Origin: Geoalkalibacter ferrihydriticus DSM 17813
GTDB lineage: Bacteria; Desulfobacterota; Desulfuromonadia; Desulfuromonadales; Geoalkalibacteraceae
Length of the DNA stretch: 64,000 nt
Assembly: GCF_000820505.1 (NCBI RefSeq)
Contig: NZ_JWJD01000003.1
Location: 124,001-188,000, forward strand
Direction of reading: 5' to 3'
Position numbers and translations under genes: made by a program. A model generated the notes under the pieces. The model worked only from the letters and a program-made list of their open reading frames with translations. It made no database searches and was not told the DNA's origin. Within the stretch, counting starts at the first letter, position 1. Each line of letters begins with the position of its first letter. This document shows positions 18,795 through 25,804 of the stretch, piece after piece.

Positions 18795-18983
18795 TCAGGC
18801 ATTTGATCGGCGCGGTCCGAAGAGCAGCCAGACAAGCACCCCCAGGACCGGGATCAGAATGACCGCCAGCACCCAGCCGACCTTGCTCCAGATACCGACA
18901 GGGCTTTGCACGACGTTGAAAATTGCATAAGCGACGAAGACTAGCACCACTAAGCCAAGAATCCCGCCGATTTCAGGTCCCAT
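18795..18983 (-). CDS. PLDc_N-type small membrane protein
   Basis: 62 aa from ATG 18983, with AAAGGAGAG ahead on the minus strand. Two hydrophobic helices (residues 5-25 and 34-55) and the ending VLVWLLFGPRR match the PLDc_N (phospholipase D N-terminal) family of small membrane proteins. Functions for stand-alone copies are unknown. An in-frame extension to 19082 has no ribosome site and is not used. Confidence 0.8.
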   Translation of the reverse strand: MGPEIGGILGLVVLVFVAYAIFNVVQSPVGIWSKVGWVLAVILIPVLGVLVWLLFGPRRSNA

Positions 18984-19241
18984 GGTTGCACTCTCCTTTC
19001 CTTGGGCGTCGATTTTGTCCGAGCAGGATAAAATGCCCAGAGTGTCACAATCCGTAAAATCTTCGGAAAGATGCACCTGCATCGCCTAGTTGCGTCGGAG
19101 CCTGCGGTGCATGCTGACCATTTGCCAATATTCTTCTTTCCTTATCCAATTATACCTTCTTTCAGATCCGAGCCCAGTCCAGGTCCGTTTTTCAGCAGGC
19201 GGCACAATGACAAAGCCGGCCGAAGAATACCTCGGGTGGGA

Positions 19242-19269
19242 TTGACAAGCCTTGAGGGCGTGATAGAAG
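19242..19269 (+). promoter_or_regulatory. Candidate sigma70 promoter of the selenopeptide gene
   Basis: TTGACA (19242-19247), a 16-nt spacer and TAGAAG (19264-19269) are present, about 90 nt upstream of the sbtA-like ATG. Perfect -35, 4/6 match at -10. Confidence 0.45.
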
Positions 19270-19286
19270 TTAAGCTGTGGCCATGT

Positions 19287-19324
19287 AAAAAACCTATTGT
19301 AAGCATTCAAAGCATAGGTTTTTT
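19287..19324 (+). promoter_or_regulatory. Leader hairpin ending in a T tract (possible attenuator) before sbtA
   Basis: A perfect 11-bp inverted repeat AAAAAACCTAT / ATAGGTTTTTT encloses a 16-nt loop. Six T at the 3' side make it terminator-like. It lies between the candidate promoter and the ribosome site of the precursor gene, so it could gate expression. It could equally be a bidirectional terminator insulating the locus from the PLDc_N gene side. Confidence 0.5.
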
Positions 19325-19360
19325 CAATGGATGCAGTTACTCAAGCAAGGGAGTTTGTGC

Positions 19361-19687
19361 ATGAATGCCAAGGAGATGAAAAAAATCCTGGCCGGGCTGG
19401 GGATTGCGACCCTGGTGTCGGCCTCCGGCGTGGCGCTGCCCGGTGCGCTCCATGCCGGCAGCGGCTGAGGCGGCAAAGGCGACGGCACAGTTGGTGCCGA
19501 CAAGGAAAAAAGTTCCGGGACCAGTGGTTGAGGCGCGCAGACAAACGGTGCCGTGAGCACTGACGACGACAAGAAGCCCGGAAAAGACACCGAGAAAGAC
19601 GAACAAAAATCCGAAAAAGACAAGGACAAGGACAAGGACAAGGACGAAAAGAAAACCGGAAACAGTGGTTGAGGCGGGTCCAAGTAA
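19361..19687 (+). CDS. sbtA: SbtA-like multi-selenocysteine RiPP precursor peptide (three in-frame UGA codons)
   Basis: 108 aa if UGA at codons 36 (19466-19468), 57 (19529-19531) and 104 (19670-19672) is read as selenocysteine; TAA stop at 19685. ATG 19361 has AAGGGAG at 19347-19353. The N-terminus MNAKEMKKILAGLGIATLV is an amphipathic/hydrophobic leader ending near ALHA. All three UGAs sit in the same context S-G-U-G (SGUGGKG, SGUGAQ, SGUGGSK). Between U57 and U104 is a very charged Lys/Asp linker (KDKDKDKDKDE). Each UGA is followed by a SECIS-like stem-loop. A radical SAM/SPASM enzyme follows at once. This fits the SbtA family, predicted precursors of thio(seleno)oxazole-type modified peptides in Geobacter relatives, paired with SbtM. 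Sec insertion and modification are inferred; selA, selB and tRNA-Sec are not in the window. Confidence 0.85.
19483..19499 (+). promoter_or_regulatory. SECIS-like stem-loop 1 (for UGA at 19466)
   Basis: Perfect 6-bp stem CGGCAC / GTGCCG with 5-nt loop AGTTG, beginning 14 nt after the UGA. Distance and GU in the loop fit bacterial SECIS elements read by SelB. Confidence 0.7.
19546..19562 (+). promoter_or_regulatory. SECIS-like stem-loop 2 (for UGA at 19529)
   Basis: 6-bp stem CGGTGC / GCACTG (one G-U pair) with 5-nt loop CGTGA, also beginning exactly 14 nt after its UGA, the same geometry as element 1. Confidence 0.7.
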
Positions 19688-19688
19688 T

Positions 19689-19705
19689 GGGTGCCGTGTG
19701 TACCC
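19689..19705 (+). promoter_or_regulatory. SECIS-like stem-loop 3 (for UGA at 19670), located past the stop codon
   Basis: 6-bp stem GGGTGC / GTACCC (one G-U pair) with 5-nt loop CGTGT, beginning 16 nt after the UGA. It lies 3' of the TAA stop (19685-19687), so it has no coding constraint. Its 3' arm overlaps another perfect hairpin, ACCCAAA / TTTGGGT (19702-19718), which could compete with it. Confidence 0.7.
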
Positions 19706-19874
19706 AAAAAGTTTGGGTTAGAGAAGTCAAGTGACGCACTTTGGTTGATATGGAGCAGCTATTTAGCTCAACGTCACGCTCGCCGCGGCTTGCGGTGTCT
19801 GTTTACATTGACGCAATAGATGGGATTGGTGGTGGCTTGGCTGCCTCCAATTCTTTTTTTTGCGGGGATCGGTC

Positions 19875-21455
19875 ATGTTCACCCGACTTAAAAAAAAGTT
19901 TCCGGCCTGTGCCAAAGCCCTCCCCGAAGCCTTTTGGCAACAGCGCGATGCGGGTCTTGCCGCGGCGGCGCAACGGGATGAGTTTCCGGAGCAGGTTCAA
20001 CGTTTTATCTCCGCCACAGGGGGCGATGCGTATCTACCCGACCTTGCCCGGGTCGAGTTGGCGCAACAACGTCTGGAGTCCCTGCGCTGGGAACCACCTT
20101 CACCTGGCAACCTGGTGCGGATTAATCCGACGCTGACCCTGCTGGAAGTGGCGTGGCACCCGCTTTTGCCCTTGCTTGACGGCGTGGCGATTATCCCGGA
20201 ATTTTCGCCGCGCATTCTGGCCTTCTGGCGCCATCCTCAAACAGGTGAGGCGCATCGAGCCGTGGCCCGGCCTCAGGATTTACTTGCTCTCAAGATCGTT
20301 GCCGAGCAGTTGGATCCCTTAGAGGTCGCTGCCGCAACCGGGCGCCCGGTAGGTACCGCGGATGCGGCGCTGGAGCAGGCTGTAAACCTGGGGCTGCTGC
20401 TTTCTCCGCCATCGGGTTTGCGGCGCAGCGTCGCCGATTTTCCCATTCCTGCCCAGACGCCCGAGATCTTTTTGCAGGCCGAAGTTTTCACCCTGCAATG
20501 GCATATCACGCACCGTTGCGATCTGCACTGCCGGCACTGCTACGACCGCAGTGTCCGCACCGAGGTCACGCTTGATTCGGGCCTGAAAGTACTCGATCAG
20601 TTGCGCGCTTTCTGTCTCAAGCATCATGTGGGGGGACAGGTTTCCTTCTCGGGCGGCAACCCCTTTCTCCATCCCGAGTTTTTGCAGCTCTATGAAGCCG
20701 CGCGCGACCGCAATCTCAACCTGGCCATCCTGGGCAATCCGGTGAGTGAGGAGCGCTTGGACCAGGTGCTACAAATTGCCAAGCCCGCTTTTTATCAGGT
20801 CAGTCTGGAAGGTTTGCAGAAGCACAACGATGAGATCCGCGGCGAGGGCAATTTTGCTGCCGTGTTGGATTTTCTCGATCTGCTAAAGCGCAAGAACATT
20901 TATTCCATGGTTATGTTGACCCTGACCCGGGCCAATATGAGTCAGGTTCTGGAGCTGGCCGAGTTGCTCCGCGACCGGGTTGACCTGTTTACCTATAATC
21001 GTCTGGCCATGGTGGGCGAAGGTGCCTGCCTTGAATCGCCCCTGGCGGACGAATATCGGACTTTTGTGCAGCAGTATCTGCGCGCCACACAATCCAACCC
21101 GGTCCTCGCGCTCAAGGACAGTCTCATCAATATCGAGCGCGAGCAGTGTGATCAGACGCTGTTCGGCGGATGTACCGGGTTCGGTTGTGGCGCGGCATTC
21201 AATTTCGTGTCCTTGTTGCCGGACGGTGAGGTTCATGCCTGCCGCAAATTCCCCTCGCTTATCGGCAGCATCCAACAGCAGACTCTCACCGAAATCTATG
21301 CATCGCCTGCGGCCCAGGCGTACCGGCGTGGTTGCGAGGCCTGTGCTCCCTGCCACCTGCGGGCGGTTTGCGGCGGATGTCTGGCCGCTGGCTGGGGACG
21401 AGGAGTTGATCCCTTCAAAGACAAAGATCCGGCCTGTTTTCTACCCCCCAACTAA
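19875..21455 (+). CDS. sbtM: Radical SAM/SPASM selenopeptide maturase (SbtM-like)
   Basis: 526 aa from ATG 19875, with GGGGAT a few bases ahead. An N-terminal alpha-helical domain of about 200 residues precedes the radical SAM core. Core motif CDLHCRHC (residues 215-222) provides the three cysteines of the catalytic [4Fe-4S] cluster, and SFSGGNPFLHPE is the GGxP-like SAM-binding strand. The C-terminus is a SPASM-type region with CTGFGCG, ACRKFP, and CEACAPCHLRAVCGGC, presumably binding auxiliary clusters. It lies 187 nt after the sbtA-like peptide on the same strand. It fits the family described as selenobiotic peptide radical SAM maturases; the peptide substrate is inferred from adjacency. 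Confidence 0.85.
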   Translation: MFTRLKKKFPACAKALPEAFWQQRDAGLAAAAQRDEFPEQVQRFISATGGDAYLPDLARVELAQQRLESLRWEPPSPGNLVRINPTLTLLEVAWHPLLPLLDGVAIIPEFSPRILAFWRHPQTGEAHRAVARPQDLLALKIVAEQLDPLEVAAATGRPVGTADAALEQAVNLGLLLSPPSGLRRSVADFPIPAQTPEIFLQAEVFTLQWHITHRCDLHCRHCYDRSVRTEVTLDSGLKVLDQLRAFCLKHHVGGQVSFSGGNPFLHPEFLQLYEAARDRNLNLAILGNPVSEERLDQVLQIAKPAFYQVSLEGLQKHNDEIRGEGNFAAVLDFLDLLKRKNIYSMVMLTLTRANMSQVLELAELLRDRVDLFTYNRLAMVGEGACLESPLADEYRTFVQQYLRATQSNPVLALKDSLINIEREQCDQTLFGGCTGFGCGAAFNFVSLLPDGEVHACRKFPSLIGSIQQQTLTEIYASPAAQAYRRGCEACAPCHLRAVCGGCLAAGWGRGVDPFKDKDPACFLPPN

Positions 21456-21644
21456 AATCGCCCCCAAAAGATCCTTTATCCTTTCCTGAAAATTCCTCTA
21501 CTTCAGTTCCCGCCGACCCCGGACGACACGTTGTCCTTCTCGCGCCGAGTGATATTGTTGATTCAGAAGGTCTAAAGCACTTCCCGCGGGTGGTTGTCAA
21601 CAGGGACCCGCGTCGGATGGTTAAGCGATGATGGAGGTGTGGCC

Positions 21645-22460
21645 ATGAAAAAAGCAGCCGTTCGCATGGTGCAGGAACTTTTACTCGATAAGGGTTTTGA
21701 TCCGGGTCCGGTCGACGGTAAACTCGGCCCCGTCACTTACGGCGCAATTGAGCAAGCCCTGGAAAAAAATCCAAGCGGTCTGCCGAGCGGATGGCAGGCC
21801 TGGACGAGTCGCAGAAAAACCGTCGCTTTTCTGCAGTTGCAATGCAAGGTACGCGATATCGAGGTTGGCAAGATCGACGGATTCTGGGGTCCGCAGACTG
21901 ATTTCGCGTCGGAATCTCTGGCTCACCTCCTCGAAAATGGAGAGTTGCCCCGTTCCTGGCGCGATGAAACGCCTCTTGATACAAACCCTAACAGCTGGCC
22001 GCGGCAACGCGAGGAAGATCTCATTCAATTTTTTGGAACGACCGGCGCCAACCAGGTTAAGCTCGTGCTTCCTTATCCTCATCGTTTATCCTGGAATCTA
22101 CGCACCAGTGTCAATTCGTTCTCCTGCAATGCCAGGGTGCATGATAGCGCCAAGCGTGTCCTGCACAGGGTTCTCGACCACTATGGCATAGAGCGGATCA
22201 GGGAGCTTCATCTCGATCGCTGGGGCGGTTGTCTTAACGTGCGCAGGATGCGCGGCGGCAGCCGGTGGTCCATGCACTCCTGGGGCATCGCCCTGGACTA
22301 TGACCCCGAACGCAACCAGCTTAAATGGGGACTGGATCGCGCGGTCTTTGCTCGGCCCGAATACAATGCCTGGTGGCGCTTTTGGGAGGAGGAGGGCTGG
22401 ACGAGTTTGGGCCGCACCAAAAACTATGATTGGATGCACATTCAAGCGGCCAAATTATGA
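21645..22460 (+). CDS. Peptidoglycan-binding and M15-like D-Ala-D-Ala peptidase (endolysin-like)
   Basis: 271 aa from ATG 21645, with GGAGGT at 21633-21638. The N-terminal peptidoglycan-binding region has MVQELLLDKGFDPGPVDGKLGPVT and a second similar unit around KIDGFWGPQTDF. The C-terminal M15-type domain has SRWSMHSWGIALDYDP (His and Asp zinc ligands) and a final DWMHIQ (His ligand). There is no signal peptide, as in phage endolysins, although no other phage genes are near. It lies 189 nt after the SbtM-like gene. A lysis role in releasing a modified peptide is possible but speculative. Confidence 0.8.
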   Translation: MKKAAVRMVQELLLDKGFDPGPVDGKLGPVTYGAIEQALEKNPSGLPSGWQAWTSRRKTVAFLQLQCKVRDIEVGKIDGFWGPQTDFASESLAHLLENGELPRSWRDETPLDTNPNSWPRQREEDLIQFFGTTGANQVKLVLPYPHRLSWNLRTSVNSFSCNARVHDSAKRVLHRVLDHYGIERIRELHLDRWGGCLNVRRMRGGSRWSMHSWGIALDYDPERNQLKWGLDRAVFARPEYNAWWRFWEEEGWTSLGRTKNYDWMHIQAAKL

Positions 22461-22492
22461 CTTGGTGTCCAATTTTGCAGGTGCCAAGTTTG

Positions 22493-22521
22493 TTGACAGC
22501 CGGTGTTGAAAAAGCTAAATC
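22493..22521 (+). promoter_or_regulatory. Weak candidate promoter upstream of fluC
   Basis: TTGACA (22493-22498), 17-nt spacer, TAAATC (22516-22521). The leader to the GTG start is about 120 nt. A fluoride riboswitch was looked for in it and not recognised. Confidence 0.3.
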
Positions 22522-22647
22522 TTGTGTCCCAATTGGTTCGTCCTGTATATTCATTCAAGGTTTATTTGCCCACTCTGGGCGGATGAAGATCAATCTGGAA
22601 CAGCGGCTTGGTGGTGTATTCTACTCGCGCGCCGGAGGTTGCCGGGA

Positions 22648-23019
22648 GTGAAATTATTTTATATCGCCCTGTTCGGGGCTTGCGGTTGCGTGGCTCGTTA
22701 TTGGGTTTCGCTCCGGGTATATGCTCTGGCGGGTGTCGGACTGCCATACGGTACGCTGAGCGTCAACATCCTCGGCTCTTTTCTCTTAGGATTGCTCATG
22801 GAAATAGAATGGCGCTCAGGCTTTTTATCGGCCGACTTGCGCACTGGTCTGGCGGTGGGTTTTCTTGGCGGCTTCACAACTTTTTCGACCTTTTCCTACG
22901 AAACTCTACGCCTCCTGGAAAAAGGCAACCTTGTGCAGGCGGGCGCCAATATTGTGCTGAACGTGGTGGTTTGCGTTGTCTTTGCGGGTTTGGGAATTTA
23001 TTGTGCGCGACAGTTCTGA
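22648..23019 (+). CDS. fluC: Fluoride channel FluC (CrcB)
   Basis: 123 aa, starting at GTG 22648 behind GGAGG/CCGGG. Four membrane helices are present. Family residues VNILGSFLLG (the pore Asn) and GFLGGFTTFSTFSYE (central Na+ site and Phe box) are intact. Dual-topology dimers export fluoride in this family. A single gene rather than a paired fluC1/fluC2, so a homodimer is expected. Confidence 0.93.
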   Translation: MKLFYIALFGACGCVARYWVSLRVYALAGVGLPYGTLSVNILGSFLLGLLMEIEWRSGFLSADLRTGLAVGFLGGFTTFSTFSYETLRLLEKGNLVQAGANIVLNVVVCVVFAGLGIYCARQF

Positions 23020-23086
23020 GGCGCTTTTCATGCTCAGGGGTCGCGTTTACGATTGACACAAAAACGTGAAAAAAGGTGGATATATG

Positions 23087-23123
23087 CAACAAGGGCCGGA
23101 TCTCAGGGATCCGGCCCTTGTTG
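23087..23123. terminator. Bidirectional hairpin between convergent fluC and the OmpA/VWA gene
   Basis: A perfect 16-bp stem starting CAACAAGGGCCGGATC with a 5-nt loop lies between two convergent stop codons. On the minus strand it is followed by two T-rich runs (TTTTTT and TTTTT), so it is stronger for the OmpA-side transcript. Confidence 0.75.
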
Positions 23124-23149
23124 TATGTGGTGCTATTTAAAGGGTGCAA

Positions 23150-24265
23150 TTACGGGGTCTGGAGTTCGACGCGACGGTTTTTCTCGCGACCTTCGCGGGT
23201 GTTGTTGTCGGCAATGGGCTGGGTTTCGCCGTAGCCTCTTGTAACCAGACGCTGGGCATTAATGCCGTACTGCTCGATGAGTGCTTTGCGTACCGCATTG
23301 GCGCGCCGCTCGGAGAGCCCCTGGTTGTATGCTTCAGTGCCGATGTTGCAGGTGTGCCCGGCCAGGATGAGCTGCTGGATCTGCGGATTGTTTTTCAAAA
23401 AGTTCGCAGCTCTCTGGAGCTCGGACTGGTGCTCGGGGCGGATATCGGCTTTGTCGAAATCGAAGTGGATTGCCAAGGTGAGTTCCACCCTCGGCGCGGG
23501 GGCGGGTGCCGGTGCCGGTGCCGGCGCAGGTGCTGCGGGGGCAGGTGCCGCGGCTGCTGCAGGTGCCAGAAAAACATTTTCGACGAATGCGGCCATATTC
23601 GCCTGAGAGGTAAGTGCTGCGGCAGTGGTGGCTGAGCCGCAGCCACTGGCCTTCGCAACTTTTTCCAGCAGGCTCAGGCCTTCGGGATCGTTTCCGATGG
23701 CCACGGTGTAGATGCACAGGCGGTCGCCCATTTGGTCCTTAATTTTTTTGGCCGCGGCGGGTGCGGTGTCCATCTGCAAGCCGTCGCTGACGACGATGAT
23801 CGCAGAGTTGCCCGGTGCGTTGGCCAGATCCTCGCCCGCGGCTTCAAGCGCGGCGCCCAAGGGGCTGTTGCCGCCGGCATATTTGATTTTATTCAGCCCT
23901 TGCATGAATTCATTCTGGGAATAGGGGGCCATGCCGTAAACAAGCTCGGTCAAAAGACTGGATTGACGCTCGCTGTGCCCGAAGGTGCGCAAGCCGGCGT
24001 TCAAATCCAACCCCTGGGGGATGCTGCGATTGAGGCCTGCGGCAAAATTCTTGGCGGTCTGTAGCTCACGTTGGTTGCCGAGGCCCATGGACATGGATGC
24101 GTCCAAAATAACCTGAAAATTGTCAACCTTGGCTTGATACTGTGCGGAGGGAATGGCCGCGGCCGAAAATTCAAGGGGCTGGGCGGGCGCTTGGCGCCCA
24201 GCGCAGCCGGAGAAAAGGCTACCGGCAATTATGAGTAAAAGTGTAGTCCATACCGTCTTTTTCAT
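23150..24265 (-). CDS. OmpA-family lipoprotein with von Willebrand factor A domain
   Basis: 371 aa from ATG 24265 behind AAGGAGAG. The lipoprotein signal ends in LFSGC. A VWA domain (about 45-215) has the MIDAS-like motif DASMSMG, with later VVSDGLQ. A long Ala/Pro linker follows, then an OmpA C-terminal peptidoglycan-binding domain (about 265-371: IHFDFDKADIRPEH, LAGHTCNIGTEAYNQGLSERRA, VTRGYGETQPIADN). Expected to be anchored in the outer membrane and bound to peptidoglycan. The VWA domain may scaffold another envelope protein. Confidence 0.9.
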   Translation of the reverse strand: MKKTVWTTLLLIIAGSLFSGCAGRQAPAQPLEFSAAAIPSAQYQAKVDNFQVILDASMSMGLGNQRELQTAKNFAAGLNRSIPQGLDLNAGLRTFGHSERQSSLLTELVYGMAPYSQNEFMQGLNKIKYAGGNSPLGAALEAAGEDLANAPGNSAIIVVSDGLQMDTAPAAAKKIKDQMGDRLCIYTVAIGNDPEGLSLLEKVAKASGCGSATTAAALTSQANMAAFVENVFLAPAAAAAPAPAAPAPAPAPAPAPAPRVELTLAIHFDFDKADIRPEHQSELQRAANFLKNNPQIQQLILAGHTCNIGTEAYNQGLSERRANAVRKALIEQYGINAQRLVTRGYGETQPIADNNTREGREKNRRVELQTP

Positions 24266-24335
24266 ACGTTCTCTCCTTGGTAAGAAAAGCATACTGATTT
24301 AATCTGGGCGGCTCATTAAAAGCCCTGACACGAAT

Positions 24336-24341
24336 ATTATA
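24336..24341 (-). promoter_or_regulatory. Candidate -10 element for the OmpA/VWA gene
   Basis: A perfect TATAAT on the minus strand, about 70 nt upstream of the ATG. TTGCAG lies 15 nt further upstream, a suboptimal spacing. Confidence 0.35.
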
Positions 24342-24473
24342 AGGTATTTATAACAGCTGCAAGGTTTTTTTCAATCCCTCACCAAAGTCTTTTTTCTTTG
24401 GCAGGCAATTTTGTGGTGCGGTTTTCGCGAAACACCCTGCCGTGCTTGCCATCGGAATGAAAACACTTATCTT

Positions 24474-25637
24474 TTAAAGGTGATTTGAATCCGTGAGATC
24501 AGGCATGCGCAGGGGCAGGGTGGCGCGAAAGGTCGTGCCTTCTTCGGCGGTTGAGGTGAAGGAAATGGAGCCGCCGAGATATTCCTCGGTGAGCAGGCGC
24601 ATGCTGTAGGTGCCCAATCCACGTCCCGGCCCCTTGGTGGTAAAAGAGCGCTGGAAGAGTTGCAGTTGAATGTCTCTGGGAATGACGGCCGGATTGCGCA
24701 CCCAGAACTCTATGCAGTCGTTGACCAGCGCACAGCCGGCACTCACCGTTTCACCTTCGCGACAGGCTTCGAGGGCGTTTTTGACCATGTTGCCCAGAAC
24801 CCGGGCGATCAGGGTTGCATCACTGAAGAACCATGCATCGTCGCCGCTCTCGGTGAGGATCTGCTTGCCCTGCGCACTTGGATGACGACGATACATTTCG
24901 GTGGCCTGCAGGATCATGGCGCGGGTGTTGAGGGGCTCCAGCGAAACCTGAAGTTCGCGATTTTCGGCGGCCAGGAGGGTGCGCTGGGCTTTGATCTCGT
25001 CGACGATCTGCGAGGACGCCGAGTCCAGAAGGCGCAGCATTTCGTCGAAATCGGGATCATCCGGCTGCTCGACCAGTATCTGCGAAACCCCCTGGACGCT
25101 TCCAGCCAGATTGAGAATATCGTGAAAAAAAATGCGCTCGAGGGCCGAGCGGCGTTTTTGATTGCTGATGTCTTCAATGGTGAGGACGACGAAGCGCTGG
25201 CCTTCATGGAACAGAGGTGTGGTGTGGACGCGCAGATCAAGGGCTTGATGGTGCCCTTTTTCCTGGCGGGTCAGGCGATATTCACGGGAGTCCTTGCGGC
25301 CGTCCAGACCGCTGAGAATGGCGTTGACCGCCCCGCAGGTGCGACAGGCTTCGGCCGTGCCGCATCCAGCGGGCATGAGGTGCGCATTGGAGCAGCCGAA
25401 AAGCTCGCCGGGGCGCAGCCCGAAACCGGCATCGGTTCCGCCAAGGAATTCAAGCAATGCGCGATTGTTGAACACAATCTGTCGTTGGGCGTTGAGGATG
25501 GCGAGCAGGGTGGGCACGGCGTCCAGCAGTTCGCGGCTCAGGGTGCGCTGGGCAAAAAGGTCAGCCTGGGCAATAATCTTCTCGCTGTCGGCGCGTTCGG
25601 CCGGAGCATGGCAGGTGCTGAAGGGATGCATTTCCAT
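24474..25637 (-). CDS. PAS-domain sensor histidine kinase
   Basis: 387 aa with no membrane helix, so cytoplasmic. A PAS-like domain (about 35-155, TLLAILNAQRQIVFNNRALLEFLGG) contains several Cys (FGCSNAHLMPAGCGTAEACRTCG) that could bind metal or sense redox state. The DHp segment has FFHDILNLAGSVQG with the phospho-acceptor His. The ATPase domain has NMVKNALEAC (N box) and GRGLGTYSMRLLTEEYLGG (G box). No response regulator is adjacent, so its partner is unknown. Confidence 0.87.
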   Translation of the reverse strand: MEMHPFSTCHAPAERADSEKIIAQADLFAQRTLSRELLDAVPTLLAILNAQRQIVFNNRALLEFLGGTDAGFGLRPGELFGCSNAHLMPAGCGTAEACRTCGAVNAILSGLDGRKDSREYRLTRQEKGHHQALDLRVHTTPLFHEGQRFVVLTIEDISNQKRRSALERIFFHDILNLAGSVQGVSQILVEQPDDPDFDEMLRLLDSASSQIVDEIKAQRTLLAAENRELQVSLEPLNTRAMILQATEMYRRHPSAQGKQILTESGDDAWFFSDATLIARVLGNMVKNALEACREGETVSAGCALVNDCIEFWVRNPAVIPRDIQLQLFQRSFTTKGPGRGLGTYSMRLLTEEYLGGSISFTSTAEEGTTFRATLPLRMPDLTDSNHL

Positions 25638-25804
25638 GGTTCATTTTCTCCGCAGATTGTGTCATTTTAACGTCGCGGCCCTGGTCGCTGTCAAGCCTTC
25701 TAAGGTACAAACCCGTTACGGAAAAGTCCGCGCTTTGTCTTAAACGTTCCCACTGGAATTTTTGTTGAGTGTCTACACTGCCAGTCCCCGTTGGAGGCTC
25801 CGAC

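Noticed and set aside
19327..19563. 78-codon ORF in another frame across the sbtA-like gene
   Set aside because: It lacks a ribosome site and has random Arg/Cys-rich composition, whereas the UGA-read-through frame gives a coherent leader and repeated SGUG motifs.
19563..19660. gacaag repeats as a CRISPR or tandem-repeat locus
   Set aside because: They are short, in frame and explained by the KD linker of the peptide.
21645..22460. Prophage remnant
   Set aside because: Only one lysin-like gene is present; no integrase, capsid, att site or composition change was seen.
22522..22647. Possible fluoride riboswitch before fluC
   Set aside because: GGGCGGATGAAG recalls part of the consensus, but the downstream pseudoknot and GCTGATG segments are missing.
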